A DNA stretch of 64,000 bases from Pseudalgibacter ostreae (GCF_042427585.1 NZ_JBHMFC010000103.1:124001-188000), one strand, 5' to 3'. Positions 28,733-38,998 are shown, numbered from the stretch's first letter. Made by a program: numbers and translations. The notes: generated by a model from the letters alone, not told the origin.

Positions 28733-29583
28733 TGCTTTCTGTATTAATACCAACGTACAACTATAACATTACATTGCTGGTAAAAGAACTGCACAAACAA
28801 TGTACATCATGTGATATCGCGTTTGAAATATTAGTGTATGATGATGGTTCGAAGTCGCCTTTAAATGCAATAAACAAAACAATAAGTTCATTAAAACATA
28901 CTACTTTTAAAGCATTGCCGTATAACCTTGGAAGAAGCGCCATTAGAAACTTACTAGGTAAAGATGCGCAATACGAATATTTGCTGTTTATCGATGCTGG
29001 AACGTTTCCTAAATCAGATGACTTTATAAAAAACTATATAGCTATTGATAAAGAAAAAATAATGTCTGGTGGTATGACATATCTTAAAAAATCACCTAAA
29101 AAACCATATAAGTTAAGATGGTTATACACAAAAAAAAGAGAGTTTAAAACGTTATGCTCATCAAATTTTATGATTAAAAAAAAACTTTTTATTATAAACT
29201 TATTTGATGAATCCTTAAAAAAGTATGGATATGAAGATGTGCTTTTTTTTGATATTTTATTAGAGAAAAAAATACCAATATTATTTTTTGACAATCCTGT
29301 AATTCATAGTGCGGATGATGATGCTTCCACATTTATAGAAAAAACAGATCAAGCTCTTGAAAATTTATTATTTTTGATACATTCGAAAAAACTTAACCCT
29401 AGAAAGCAAAAAATCTATAAAGTTTACCGAGTTCTTAAAACATTAAAGTTGGATTATATAACGTATAGATGCTTTACATTAGTAAAACCTTTTCTTCTAA
29501 AAAATTTCAATTCATTCTACCCTTCTATAGTGCTTTTCGATTTATATAGAATAGGCTACTTTTGCTCTCTAAAACATAATTAA
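28732..29583 (+). CDS. Glycosyltransferase family 2
   Basis: A 283-residue GT-A fold enzyme. It opens with MLSVLIPTYNY, has EILVYDDGS at residues ~36-44 and LLFIDAGT at ~85, where the DxD-type element is replaced by DAG, and YEDVLFFDILL near 165. The C-terminal ~80 residues are basic and AT-rich in codons. It is the second gene of a plus-strand run of three glycan genes with no gaps between stops and starts. Sugar donor and acceptor unknown. Confidence 0.85.
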   Translation: MLSVLIPTYNYNITLLVKELHKQCTSCDIAFEILVYDDGSKSPLNAINKTISSLKHTTFKALPYNLGRSAIRNLLGKDAQYEYLLFIDAGTFPKSDDFIKNYIAIDKEKIMSGGMTYLKKSPKKPYKLRWLYTKKREFKTLCSSNFMIKKKLFIINLFDESLKKYGYEDVLFFDILLEKKIPILFFDNPVIHSADDDASTFIEKTDQALENLLFLIHSKKLNPRKQKIYKVYRVLKTLKLDYITYRCFTLVKPFLLKNFNSFYPSIVLFDLYRIGYFCSLKHN

Positions 29584-30498
29584 ATGTTTCCTTTTTTTTC
29601 TGTTGTAATACCGCTTTATAATAAACAACACTATATTGTAGCTACGCTAAACAGCGTAATAAATCAAACCTTTAAGGATTTCGAAATAATTATAATCAAT
29701 GATGGGAGTACCGATAATAGTTTGCAAAAAGTAAACGCATTCCAAGATTCACGGATTAGTATTTATAGCCAAAAAAACCAAGGACTTTCTGCGGCTAGAA
29801 ATGCCGGTATAAAAAAAGTTAAATCTAATTATATTGCACTATTAGATGCTGATGACTTATGGGTTCATGACTATTTAGAATATATGCACTTTATGATTAC
29901 TAACTATAAAGACGCCTGTATATTTGCCACAAGGAACACGCTGTGGTTCAAAAAAAATCTTCCTGAGTTAAACACTTCAGTAAACTTTAATAGAAATGAC
30001 ATTGCATTGATTTTCAACTATTTTGAGTTAGCCAAAAACCTATTCTCTTATAGTTCAATAGTCTTTCATAAGTCAGTATTTAATACTATTGGTTATTTTG
30101 ATGAAAATATAAACTTTGGTGAAGAAGAAGACTTTAGCATTAGGTGTTTTTCAAAATATAAATTGGTTTATTCCAAAAAACAAAAAGTCTTTTATCTGCA
30201 ACATCCAAACCAGATGACGAAGCCTAATAAAATTATAAAACGTGTTATACCTGATTATGAAATAAACTTACAGAACAACACCAACTTATATTTAAAAAAA
30301 TATATTGATTTTGTTCATTTTAAATGGGTTGTTCTTTTTAAAATGGAAAGAAACTACAATCAAGTTGCTTTATATAAAAACAAAATATTAGTTAAAAATC
30401 TAACAGCAATTCAAAAAATAAAATACTATTTACCTACAGATTTGTTTTATATTTCAAAAACCTTTTATAATTGGTTATTTAAAAGGTTTATCCAATGA
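29584..30498 (+). CDS. Glycosyltransferase family 2
   Basis: A 304-residue GT-A enzyme starting directly after the preceding stop. Motifs: FSVVIPLYNK at the N-terminus, EIIIINDGSTDNS near 33-45, GLSAARNAGI near 70, IALLDADDLW (DxD) near 87, and FGEEEDFSIRC near 177. Its 3' end overlaps the convergent GT4 gene by 34 bp, so the two transcripts must collide or read through there. Confidence 0.9.
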   Translation: MFPFFSVVIPLYNKQHYIVATLNSVINQTFKDFEIIIINDGSTDNSLQKVNAFQDSRISIYSQKNQGLSAARNAGIKKVKSNYIALLDADDLWVHDYLEYMHFMITNYKDACIFATRNTLWFKKNLPELNTSVNFNRNDIALIFNYFELAKNLFSYSSIVFHKSVFNTIGYFDENINFGEEEDFSIRCFSKYKLVYSKKQKVFYLQHPNQMTKPNKIIKRVIPDYEINLQNNTNLYLKKYIDFVHFKWVVLFKMERNYNQVALYKNKILVKNLTAIQKIKYYLPTDLFYISKTFYNWLFKRFIQ

Positions 30499-31532
30499 GT
30501 CATTATTTTTTCTTCAGAAAAAACATTTAAATCTTTTTCAAGATTTTCTTTGATACTATTGTAGAAGGCCTCATCCAGTATCAATTTATTTAAAGCATCG
30601 GTTAAAGCCTCCTCATTTTGATCTTCTACTAATAACCCATTTTCTCCATGGACTATAATTTCATTAGGACCACTTTTACAATCAAAAGATATAAGGGGTG
30701 TTTTTAATGCTAAAGCTTCTATCAGTACCATGGGGAAGCCTTCCGATTTACTAGACATGACCAAAGCTTTTGCTTTTTTAATATAGGTATCAATATTACT
30801 TTTAAAACCCTTTAATACAACATGTTCACTTAAATTTAGATCTTGAATTAATTTCGTTAATGATTCATACTGTTCACCTTGTCCAAAAATAAAAAGCTTA
30901 ATGTTTTTTTCTGGTAATTTGGAGGTTTTATAGCTCTTGATCAAAACATCGAATTGTTTTACCTCCACTAGCCGTCCCACCGCCATAATAAAATCAGACT
31001 CACTTTTAAGCTCTTGAGTTGAAGCCCTTCTTAAAGTATAATTATAAATCACTTGATTCTCCATCCTTAAACTTTGGTCTATACGCTTTTTAATAGTTTT
31101 GCTTACAGAAACAATCTTCCGGTTTTTAACCAAAGTAAATTTTACAAATTGTGGAAAACGAACTGCTGGAAAGTATAAATCGAGGCAGTAAGAATGCACA
31201 CAATAAATGACCTTACTTCTATTAAAAATAACTTTAGAAAACAAAAGCTCTTTAATAAAATGATTCCGTACTCTATGGTCTATAACCACATCAAAATTTT
31301 GCGTCTTGAAAAACTGTCTGAACTTTAAAAAAGCTTGCAGCGTATTACATTCCTTTTTTACTTTTCCAAAGTTATACAAGGTGCCTTTAAAAGAATAGGC
31401 TATGGCATCTATCATCGATACCACGACAACATCATATCCTTTACCAGTTAATGAAATAGACATGTTTGCTGCCATTTTTTCGGCACCCCCAGAATCAAGA
31501 CTATCTGTTAATAAGCATATGTATTTTTTCAT
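30465..31532 (-). CDS. Glycosyltransferase family 4 (GT-B fold)
   Basis: A 355-residue GT-B enzyme. The N-terminal domain begins with LLTDSLDSGGAEKMAANM, typical of GT4. The C-terminal domain has FIMAVGRLVEVKQFDVLI near 187 and the EX7E nucleotide-sugar site SEGFPMVLIEAL near 268-279. It is the last gene of the minus-strand glycan run (flippase, flippase, phosphoethanolamine-transferase-like, GT4) and lies 6 bp after the preceding stop. Likely retaining; donor unknown. Confidence 0.9.
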   Translation of the reverse strand: MKKYICLLTDSLDSGGAEKMAANMSISLTGKGYDVVVVSMIDAIAYSFKGTLYNFGKVKKECNTLQAFLKFRQFFKTQNFDVVIDHRVRNHFIKELLFSKVIFNRSKVIYCVHSYCLDLYFPAVRFPQFVKFTLVKNRKIVSVSKTIKKRIDQSLRMENQVIYNYTLRRASTQELKSESDFIMAVGRLVEVKQFDVLIKSYKTSKLPEKNIKLFIFGQGEQYESLTKLIQDLNLSEHVVLKGFKSNIDTYIKKAKALVMSSKSEGFPMVLIEALALKTPLISFDCKSGPNEIIVHGENGLLVEDQNEEALTDALNKLILDEAFYNSIKENLEKDLNVFSEEKIMTHWINLLNNQL

Positions 31533-31538
31533 AACGAC

Positions 31539-33056
31539 CTAAAAGTGTTTATCATAATCTAATCCATTTACAACAATTCTTTTTCGCTCTTTATAATTTT
31601 TACTAAATATACTTTTATTAAAATCCATATCTTTATATTTCACTCCCAATAAATGTGCTACACTTTCATAGAAGTGGTCTGCCATAAATTTCCTGTTAGA
31701 TTCATATTCAAAATCATCAGGCAACTCGAAACTATTTGATTTCCAAAACAAAAAAGGGATATTGAACATATTTTTCTTCAAATTAGCCTCAGTTCTTCCA
31801 AAAAAATGGCCTTCTCCAAACACATTTTCGCCATGATCTGATAAATAGACTAATGCATTTTTACCCCTTATATTTTTCAAGGTTTCTAACATAGAGTTTA
31901 CGACAAAATCGTTGTAAAGCACAGCGTTATCATAATGATCAATTATAGTTTGTTTATTTGATGAGCCATCACTTTTAAATTTTTCAAAATTAAGCGGATA
32001 TCTATTCTGGTAATCAAAATGAGTTCCTATAAGTCTTAAAAAAACAACTTTTTTTCCAGGTTCCTCTAAAACTGCCTTATACATAGGTAGAAGCACTTCA
32101 TCATAACTCAAAGTATTCACCTCATCTGTAAAATTAAAAAACTTTAAAAAATCAGATTTTGAAGCTATTTCACTTATTCGATTATCAAAATACCCAATAG
32201 GTCTTTGGTTTGATAACCAGTAAGTTTTATAACCAGCTCCTTTAAAAACATCGATAATATTTGTTTGCGTTTCACCTGTGTAACCGTTTGATAATGATGT
32301 TAAAATTTTAGGAAGCGATTTGGTGGTGATGATGTCTGTCGATATCACATCCTTATAAACATACAGACTATCTTTAAAATTACTCAGACTTGGCGTTGTT
32401 TTTCTTGAATAACCATATAACCCCATATGATCCCTTACTGTGGACTCCCCTAATATTATAACCAATGCATCATTATCCTTAATTAATTCCAATTTGTTCT
32501 TATCAATTAACTGGTTTAAATTAAAATCATTTTGTAACTGATAATAACCATATAAGCCTCTAACCACATTATGATAAGCATTGTTCTCGATAAGGCCTGT
32601 AAACTTTAAAACACCAATAAGCCCTAAGAAACTTAAAATAAGAACACCCCAATATTTTTGTAAATTAAAACACAATCGATTCTTTTCTACAATACTATAC
32701 CAAAAAACAGCTAAAACGATAAAAATCAAGATAGGAACACTTATATAAGCTCCCCCAAACTCCCTTAACTCTTGAGGGTTCGACTCAATAAGCAAATACA
32801 TAAAAGAAGATGAAAAATTTGACGAAACAGCTAAATAAGAAGCTGTTTCCAAGACAAAGTAAAGTGTAAAAAGCAGAAATATGGCGTGTCTAAAAAACGG
32901 CTTTATAAAGAGCGCCAGAAGCAATATTATGGCAACTGTAAAAAAAACGTCTTCTGCAACATCTCCTATTTCAACAAGATATAAATTACTAAATAATAAT
33001 ATAAACAAGTACTTAAATACAAGTGGAAGACAGAAAACAATGTAGTTTTTAAACAT
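31539..33056 (-). CDS. Phosphoethanolamine-transferase-like membrane sulfatase-fold protein
   Basis: A 505-residue protein: five hydrophobic segments in the first ~160 residues, then a periplasmic alkaline-phosphatase/sulfatase-fold domain. Visible sites are LVIILGESTVRDHMGLYGY near 197-215 (the Thr nucleophile is in GEST), ITTKSLPKILTSL near 240, and YLSDHGENVFGEGHFFG near 407. This is the EptA/CptA layout, which transfers phosphoethanolamine to lipid A or glycan. It overlaps the upstream flippase gene by 8 bp. The acceptor is presumably the glycan made by this locus, by context only. Confidence 0.85.
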   Translation of the reverse strand: MFKNYIVFCLPLVFKYLFILLFSNLYLVEIGDVAEDVFFTVAIILLLALFIKPFFRHAIFLLFTLYFVLETASYLAVSSNFSSSFMYLLIESNPQELREFGGAYISVPILIFIVLAVFWYSIVEKNRLCFNLQKYWGVLILSFLGLIGVLKFTGLIENNAYHNVVRGLYGYYQLQNDFNLNQLIDKNKLELIKDNDALVIILGESTVRDHMGLYGYSRKTTPSLSNFKDSLYVYKDVISTDIITTKSLPKILTSLSNGYTGETQTNIIDVFKGAGYKTYWLSNQRPIGYFDNRISEIASKSDFLKFFNFTDEVNTLSYDEVLLPMYKAVLEEPGKKVVFLRLIGTHFDYQNRYPLNFEKFKSDGSSNKQTIIDHYDNAVLYNDFVVNSMLETLKNIRGKNALVYLSDHGENVFGEGHFFGRTEANLKKNMFNIPFLFWKSNSFELPDDFEYESNRKFMADHFYESVAHLLGVKYKDMDFNKSIFSKNYKERKRIVVNGLDYDKHF

Positions 33057-34353
33057 CTGATTTTAAATATTTTGTCCGTTTTAAAAACACAAATAGAGAT
33101 ACGGAAGTTAGATATAATATGGTACTTACCACATAGGCATAAAAGACGCCATAGAGTTGAAAACTATTGATTAAGTAGACACTAAACCCATAAAAAGACA
33201 AATAAAGTATCGCATCGGATATAAAATAAGAAATGGTCATTTTTTTTGCATGAAACTGATAAGCCAGTGAGAATGCCACAACCTTAACGAAATCTCCCGT
33301 TAATTGCAAATAGAAAAAGTGCTCTATACTTTTAAATTGATCTGTTAAAAACAGTTTTATCAATAGTATTCTAGAAAAATAAATGCCTATAAATAATACC
33401 AGCATAAAAGGGATTAAATATTTAAAATAGGTTTTCATTATCTTGTTATACCCCTTAATCGATGTGTTTAAAGCCAATTGGGGTAACAAGTATAAGGTTA
33501 ACAAAGATGAAAAAAACATCATATAAAAAGTGGACAGTTTATTCATGGCTTCCCATAATCCTGCCGTATGCATATCCAAGCTGGAGATCACCCTATTTCT
33601 TATTAACAAGTAACTGAGACTTATTAATATGGTTGAGTAAATTGCCATTACAAGATAAGTAGATATCGATTTTAAAAAACTTAAAGAAATAACTTTGATG
33701 TTAAATATGGCTCTTTTTAAAACCAGCCTTATCTCCGTTATAAAAACGCTAGCCCCAAGTGTTAAAACGGGCACCAAAATACTGGCCATTAACGCCCCTT
33801 CTAAAGTGTAAAAGTAAATCAACAAAAAAGATGCAATGGCATTTAAAATATTACTTATAGTGATAAGTAACGTGTACGCTTTAAATTTTTGTAATCCATT
33901 AAGAATGTAGATAAACAAAAAACTTAAAGAGATAAGCGGTATTAACAAAGCCAAATATCTAAAGACAAAAGCTAACGATTGATCTTTTAGAACCATATCT
34001 GCCAATGGACTTGCAAAAACAATCAAGATCAACGCTACAACTAAAGACAAGGTCATACTAAGTGCGATAACCGAGGAAACCACAGTATTTAATCGTTTCT
34101 CATCTTGTTTGTTCTCGGCTATATATCTAATAACCCCACTTTCAAAACCACTGGAAGTAATCCCTAAAATACTTTGCAATAAATTTTTAAAATTTCCTAC
34201 AATAGCATAGCCCGAAGGGCCTAGATATATGGCACTTACTTTAGAAACAGCAAATGAAGTGAAGAGCTTAACAAAAACGACAACACCATTATAAGAAAAG
34301 ATTTTCAATAACGGATTCTGAAATAGCTTGTTAAACCATGTTTTTAACATCAC
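33049..34353 (-). CDS. Polysaccharide flippase (Wzx/O-antigen translocase family), copy 2
   Basis: A 434-residue integral membrane protein with about 12-14 predicted helices in the MOP exporter pattern, including an early YLGPSGYAIVGNFKNLLQSI block near residue 42. Such proteins move lipid-linked glycan units to the periplasmic face. It has the same length as the gene just upstream and clear positional similarity (GPSGYAIVGNFKN against GAEGMALIGNLRN), so they are paralogues. It overlaps its neighbours by 4 and 8 bp. Confidence 0.88.
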   Translation of the reverse strand: MMLKTWFNKLFQNPLLKIFSYNGVVVFVKLFTSFAVSKVSAIYLGPSGYAIVGNFKNLLQSILGITSSGFESGVIRYIAENKQDEKRLNTVVSSVIALSMTLSLVVALILIVFASPLADMVLKDQSLAFVFRYLALLIPLISLSFLFIYILNGLQKFKAYTLLITISNILNAIASFLLIYFYTLEGALMASILVPVLTLGASVFITEIRLVLKRAIFNIKVISLSFLKSISTYLVMAIYSTILISLSYLLIRNRVISSLDMHTAGLWEAMNKLSTFYMMFFSSLLTLYLLPQLALNTSIKGYNKIMKTYFKYLIPFMLVLFIGIYFSRILLIKLFLTDQFKSIEHFFYLQLTGDFVKVVAFSLAYQFHAKKMTISYFISDAILYLSFYGFSVYLINSFQLYGVFYAYVVSTILYLTSVSLFVFLKRTKYLKSDV

Positions 34354-35654
34354 TCCCGATTCTTATTAACATCTACCCCAAATAGTGAACTTCCAAAAAT
34401 GAGCAATATAACCGCAAAATACATCAAGTAACTCACAAAATGCCCCATAACCGCCCCTTCTACTCCATACAAATCAATAAAGAAAATACTGGTTAAGTAT
34501 AAAATAATAACTAAAAATATTTCGGTAACCACATAATGCCAAAACATTTTTTTAGCCAAAAACTGATACGCGATCACTAAGGACAATATCTTAACAAAAT
34601 CGCCTAAAAGTTGCCAAAAGAATAACGCTTCAACAGGTTGAAATTCACTTGAAAACACAACAGGTACTATAAAAGATTTTAATAAATAAATAATAACCAG
34701 ACCCATTGCAAAAAAAGGAATTACGGTTTTATAAAAACCAAACACCTCTTTTTTAAATTCTTGTACCGTTTCAATCTCTGTAAAGCGAGGTAAAATATAA
34801 AGTGCAATTAAAGCGGTTACCAACATTAAATAGTAATGGGATATTCGAGTCATCGCCTCCCAAAAACCAGCATCTTTATACCCTACATTTTCAATTATAT
34901 AAGACCGTATGGCCAAGGCCACTAAAGGCAGTATAACGGCCGAAAAAAGCGCCATTACAGAGTAGGTCTTCATGCTTTTTAAATAGCCCCAGCTAATTCT
35001 AGACACTTTTATTAATGGTATCAAGCTGCGTCTATTTATAATGCCTATTAAAGTAATTAAAAACATTAAAGCCTCTGCAATTACAACGGAAACTAACGCA
35101 CCTTCAATTTTATTCTGATAAATAAGAAGTAGAGTAATCGACACCCCTAATATCTGACCAATAATATTGATAATAATCAGGGTTTTATACTTTGAAAAAC
35201 CATTCATTATTGAAAACGAAAACATATTCAAAGCATAAAAAGGAAGCGCAATAGCAAAAATCCTTATAATATGTGCATAATCGTTATACGTTGGAAAAAT
35301 AATATCGTTGATAAGCGTAGCTCCAAAATAACAAAAGATAGAAAGTAGAACGGTAGACATAAATCCGACATAAAAAATCGTGGACACTGTCTTACTTAGC
35401 TTTACTAAATCGTCCTTAAAGGAGGCTATATGTTTTACAGAGACCTCATATAGGCCAAGTACTGTTATAGCTTGAAAAGCTTTTGTGAAGTTACGCAGGT
35501 TACCTATAAGCGCCATACCCTCTGCACCAATTAAAACAGCAATGGCTTTTGATGTTAATAAACCACCAATGATCCGTATTATAACAGCTGCCATTTTTAA
35601 GGATGCCAATTTAACCAACACATGGTTATTGATATAATTTAATAGCTTTTTCAA
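34350..35654 (-). CDS. Polysaccharide flippase (Wzx/O-antigen translocase family), copy 1
   Basis: A 434-residue multi-span membrane protein of the same family as its downstream neighbour. It has LIGAEGMALIGNLRNFTKAF near residue 42 and similar helix spacing. It starts at a TTG at 35654 and overlaps the next gene by 4 bp (ATGA type), so it heads the minus-strand glycan operon. No Wzy-type polymerase is seen in this window, so the glycan is either short or polymerised elsewhere. Confidence 0.88.
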   Translation of the reverse strand: MKKLLNYINNHVLVKLASLKMAAVIIRIIGGLLTSKAIAVLIGAEGMALIGNLRNFTKAFQAITVLGLYEVSVKHIASFKDDLVKLSKTVSTIFYVGFMSTVLLSIFCYFGATLINDIIFPTYNDYAHIIRIFAIALPFYALNMFSFSIMNGFSKYKTLIIINIIGQILGVSITLLLIYQNKIEGALVSVVIAEALMFLITLIGIINRRSLIPLIKVSRISWGYLKSMKTYSVMALFSAVILPLVALAIRSYIIENVGYKDAGFWEAMTRISHYYLMLVTALIALYILPRFTEIETVQEFKKEVFGFYKTVIPFFAMGLVIIYLLKSFIVPVVFSSEFQPVEALFFWQLLGDFVKILSLVIAYQFLAKKMFWHYVVTEIFLVIILYLTSIFFIDLYGVEGAVMGHFVSYLMYFAVILLIFGSSLFGVDVNKNRE

Positions 35655-35852
35655 TAGTAGAAGTTAATGCTTTTATGCTGAACACTATTTATCATTTTGA
35701 AAACCCATCAAATATACACATCATCACACATTTACAAACTATTAAACGCATGAAGATTTTATAATCTTATTAAAATAGATTGCTAAAACATAATCAAGAT
35801 AGGTATAGGTACAGACCAAAATTGTTTAATTAATAACAAATATGCTTAAAAC

Positions 35853-35887
35853 ACAAATAGTAAACCCTAAAAGAGTTTACTATTTGT
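35853..35887 (-). terminator. Terminator of typA
   Basis: A perfect 13-bp stem (ACAAATAGTAAAC with GTTTACTATTTGT) and 9-nt loop lie 73 bp downstream of the typA stop. On the minus strand the stem is followed by a T-rich tail. The rest of the 305-bp gap (35655-35959) holds nothing else I recognise. Confidence 0.75.
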
Positions 35888-35959
35888 TATTTTAATAATA
35901 ATTTATATATTTTAGAAAACCTTTTTATTGGTTCTATAAAAACTCATAAACAAAACCTC

Positions 35960-37759
35960 TTAATTTGATTTGTTTCGCTTACGTTCTACCTCTGTTAAGT
36001 GAATTTTACGTATACGCAAATGTTTTGGTGTCACTTCTACGTATTCATCTTTTTGGATATACTCCAAAGCTTCTTCTAAAGAAAACTTAATAGCAGGTAC
36101 AATTTTAGCTTTATCATCGGCTCCAGAAGAGCGCACGTTACTTTGCTTTTTCATTTTAGTAATATTGACAGCCATATCATCTTGACGAGAATTCTCGCCA
36201 ATAACCTGACCCTCATAAATACTTTCACCTGGTTCTATAAAAAACTTACCTCTATCTTGTAGCTTATCTATAGAATAAGGAATGGCTGTACCATTTTCCA
36301 TAGAAACTAAAGACCCCGATACACGGCCAGGAATATCTCCTTTTAATGGCTGATATTCTTTAAAACGGTGCGCCATAATGGCTTCACCCGCAGTTGCGGT
36401 TAATAGTTGATTACGTAAGCCGATAATACCACGAGAAGGAATCATAAACTCGATCACCATACGGTCTCCTTTTGCTTCCATAGAAAGCATTTCACCTTTA
36501 CGTAAGGTTACAAACTCTACAGCTCTACCCGATACACTTTCTGGAAGATCGATTCTTAATTCTTCTATAGGTTCACATTTAACACCATCAATTTCTTTAA
36601 TGATTACTTGTGGCTGCCCTATTTGTAATTCATAACCTTCACGACGCATGGTTTCTATTAAAACAGATAAATGCAATACACCACGACCAAAAACCATGAA
36701 TTTATCTGCACTTCCGGTCTCTCCAACACGAAGTGCTAAGTTTTTTTCCAACTCTTTGGCCAAACGATCTTTAATATGTCGAGATGTTACGAATTTACCA
36801 TCTTTACCAAAGAAAGGCGAATCATTAATTGTAAACAACATACTCATGGTTGGCTCATCAATAGCTATGGTTTTTAAACCTTCTGGATTTTCCCAATCGG
36901 CAACGGTATCACCAATTTCAAAACCTTCCAATCCAACAATCGCACAGATATCACCTGTTTGTATTTCTTCAACTTTTTTACGTCCTACTCCTTCAAAAGT
37001 ATGAAGTTCTTTTATTTTAGATTTTACAATGCTTCCATCTCTTTTTACTAAGGAAATGTTTTGTCCAACTTTTAGTTCTCCACGCGTTAAACGCCCAATC
37101 GCGATACGACCTGTAAAAGAAGAAAAATCTAAAGATGTAATTAGCATTTGGGTAGTACCCTCCTCAATTTTTGGTGCTGGAATATGTTCAATCACCATGT
37201 CCAATAAAGGCTCTAGGTTTTGGGTTGGTTTTTTCCAATCTTCACTCATCCAATTGTTTTTCGCAGATCCATAAACGGCTGGAAAATCCAGCTGCCACTC
37301 TTCTGCGCCCAACTCAAACATCAAATCAAAAACCTTTTCATGTACTTCCTCTGGTGTACAGTTTTCTTTATCAACTTTATTGATAACAACGCAAGGTTTT
37401 AAACCTAAATCAATCGCTTTTTGTAATACAAAACGCGTTTGTGGCATAGGCCCTTCAAAAGCGTCTACTAGTAACAGAACGCCATCTGCCATGTTTAAAA
37501 CACGCTCTACTTCTCCTCCAAAATCGGCGTGACCAGGGGTATCAATAATATTTATTTTGGTATCCTTATATATAACGGAAACATTCTTTGATGTTATTGT
37601 AATGCCTCGTTCACGCTCCAAATCATTATTGTCAAGTATCAAGTCGCCCGTATTCTCGTTTTCACGGAATAAATGACAGTGGTACATAATCTTGTCGACC
37701 AAAGTAGTTTTACCGTGATCTACGTGAGCAATAATTGCAATGTTTTTAATATTAGCCAT
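35960..37759 (-). CDS. typA: Ribosome-associated GTPase TypA/BipA
   Basis: A 599-residue translational GTPase. G1 AHVDHGKTTL is at residues 10-19, followed by RERGITITS (G2), DTPGHADFGGEVERVL (G3) and NKVDKENC (G4). EF-G-like domains II, III and V and the C-terminal BipA domain follow. TypA binds 70S ribosomes and aids 50S assembly and cold growth. I start it at the ATG at 37759 (MANIKNIAIIAHVDHG); the frame is open upstream to 37837, but those 26 codons have no family support and would cover the promoter. Confidence 0.95.
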   Translation of the reverse strand: MANIKNIAIIAHVDHGKTTLVDKIMYHCHLFRENENTGDLILDNNDLERERGITITSKNVSVIYKDTKINIIDTPGHADFGGEVERVLNMADGVLLLVDAFEGPMPQTRFVLQKAIDLGLKPCVVINKVDKENCTPEEVHEKVFDLMFELGAEEWQLDFPAVYGSAKNNWMSEDWKKPTQNLEPLLDMVIEHIPAPKIEEGTTQMLITSLDFSSFTGRIAIGRLTRGELKVGQNISLVKRDGSIVKSKIKELHTFEGVGRKKVEEIQTGDICAIVGLEGFEIGDTVADWENPEGLKTIAIDEPTMSMLFTINDSPFFGKDGKFVTSRHIKDRLAKELEKNLALRVGETGSADKFMVFGRGVLHLSVLIETMRREGYELQIGQPQVIIKEIDGVKCEPIEELRIDLPESVSGRAVEFVTLRKGEMLSMEAKGDRMVIEFMIPSRGIIGLRNQLLTATAGEAIMAHRFKEYQPLKGDIPGRVSGSLVSMENGTAIPYSIDKLQDRGKFFIEPGESIYEGQVIGENSRQDDMAVNITKMKKQSNVRSSGADDKAKIVPAIKFSLEEALEYIQKDEYVEVTPKHLRIRKIHLTEVERKRNKSN

Positions 37760-37784
37760 ATATGGTGCTTTGTTTTTTAGCGTG

Positions 37785-37792
37785 CAAATGTA
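37785..37792 (-). promoter_or_regulatory. -7 box of typA
   Basis: On the minus strand TACATTTG matches TAnnTTTG, 25 bp before the typA start codon. Its position inside the upstream open frame supports starting typA at 37759. No -33 TTG is seen at the ideal spacing. The 332-bp gap (37760-38091) otherwise holds only the kdsA promoter box. Confidence 0.5.
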
Positions 37793-38063
37793 CGTATATT
37801 TTAAAAAACATAGTTTTTTTTTTATTCTTAAGTTCAATTATAGCCATAATAAACTATTAAACAACACATTAACCGTATTGTTTTCGTTTTATAAATAAAA
37901 ACAACGTGATACAATTCGGCTTTTCAACATTTAAATAGAAATCGTTATCAAATTTGTTTTTTATTACGTTTAACGGATATCTACACAATGGATTTCTTTA
38001 TTATTAACAAATTGTTACTAATTATGTGATATTATTTAGAAGATCATTCAGGTATTAAATTCG

Positions 38064-38071
38064 TAACTTTG
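38064..38071 (+). promoter_or_regulatory. -7 box of kdsA
   Basis: TAACTTTG matches the Bacteroidota -7 consensus, 20 bp upstream of the kdsA ATG. It implies a leader of only about a dozen nucleotides. Confidence 0.5.
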
Positions 38072-38091
38072 CAGCTTAAATTTTCGAACTT

Positions 38092-38910
38092 ATGACGCTT
38101 CAGGATATTCCAAAAATAAAACATAGTACTTCCAATAACTTTTTTCTTTTATGTGGTCCTTGCGCCATTGAAGGTGAAGATATGGCCCTTCGAATCGCAG
38201 AGAAAGTAATCGGTATCACTAACAAATTAGAAATACCTTTTATATTTAAGGGCAGTTTTAAAAAAGCAAACCGAAGTAGAGTGGATAGTTTCACTGGTAT
38301 AGGGGATGAAAAAGCTTTAAAAATCCTAAAAAAAGTATCCGATACTTTTGATGTTCCTACTGTTACCGATATCCATGAAATATCGGATGCGGCACTAGCG
38401 GCAGAGTATGTTGATGTATTACAAATTCCTGCATTTCTGGTTCGTCAAACCGATTTGGTGGTGGCTGCCGCTAAAACGGGAAAAATAATAAATTTAAAAA
38501 AAGGACAGTTTATGAGCCCTGAAGCCATGAAACACGCTGTGCAAAAGGTAAAAGATGCAGGAAATAACAAGGCCTGGATTACCGATAGGGGCACCATGTT
38601 TGGCTACCAGGACATGATTGTAGATTTTCGCGGCATCCCTACCATGCGCCAATACGCACCTACAATTTTAGATGTCACGCACTCGTTACAGCAACCTAAC
38701 CAAAGCATTGGTGTAACTGGTGGCAGACCCGATATGATCGAAACCATTGCTCGTGCCGGTATTGTTAATAACGTGGATGGCCTTTTTATTGAAACCCATT
38801 TCGATCCTGCAAATGCTAAAAGTGATGGTGCCAACATGCTACATTTGGATAATTTGGAAAAACTTTTAACAAATTTGGTTGCTATTAGAAAAACCATAAT
38901 CGCCTTATAG
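38092..38910 (+). CDS. kdsA: 3-deoxy-8-phosphooctulonate synthase
   Basis: A 272-residue TIM-barrel enzyme condensing arabinose 5-phosphate with phosphoenolpyruvate to Kdo-8-phosphate, for lipopolysaccharide. Motifs: LLCGPCAIEGEDMAL near 19-33, IFKGSFKKANRSR near 51-63, TDIHE near 90, and DVTHSLQQPN near 197. The Asn in KKANRS together with CGPC leaves metal-dependent or metal-independent chemistry open. It uses the product of kdsD at 6.1 kb. Complete and of normal length. Confidence 0.95.
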   Translation: MTLQDIPKIKHSTSNNFFLLCGPCAIEGEDMALRIAEKVIGITNKLEIPFIFKGSFKKANRSRVDSFTGIGDEKALKILKKVSDTFDVPTVTDIHEISDAALAAEYVDVLQIPAFLVRQTDLVVAAAKTGKIINLKKGQFMSPEAMKHAVQKVKDAGNNKAWITDRGTMFGYQDMIVDFRGIPTMRQYAPTILDVTHSLQQPNQSIGVTGGRPDMIETIARAGIVNNVDGLFIETHFDPANAKSDGANMLHLDNLEKLLTNLVAIRKTIIAL

Positions 38911-38998
38911 GGCTAACCTTTTCGGTAAACCTGATGTCCTTAAAATGATCTGGCTATAACGTAATAATTCCGTTTTAAAGACATTTAATACTTGTTTA

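Noticed and set aside
37760..37837. N-terminal extension of TypA
   Set aside because: The 26 extra codons precede the universal MANIKNIAIIAHVDHG start and contain the -7 box, so they are upstream DNA.
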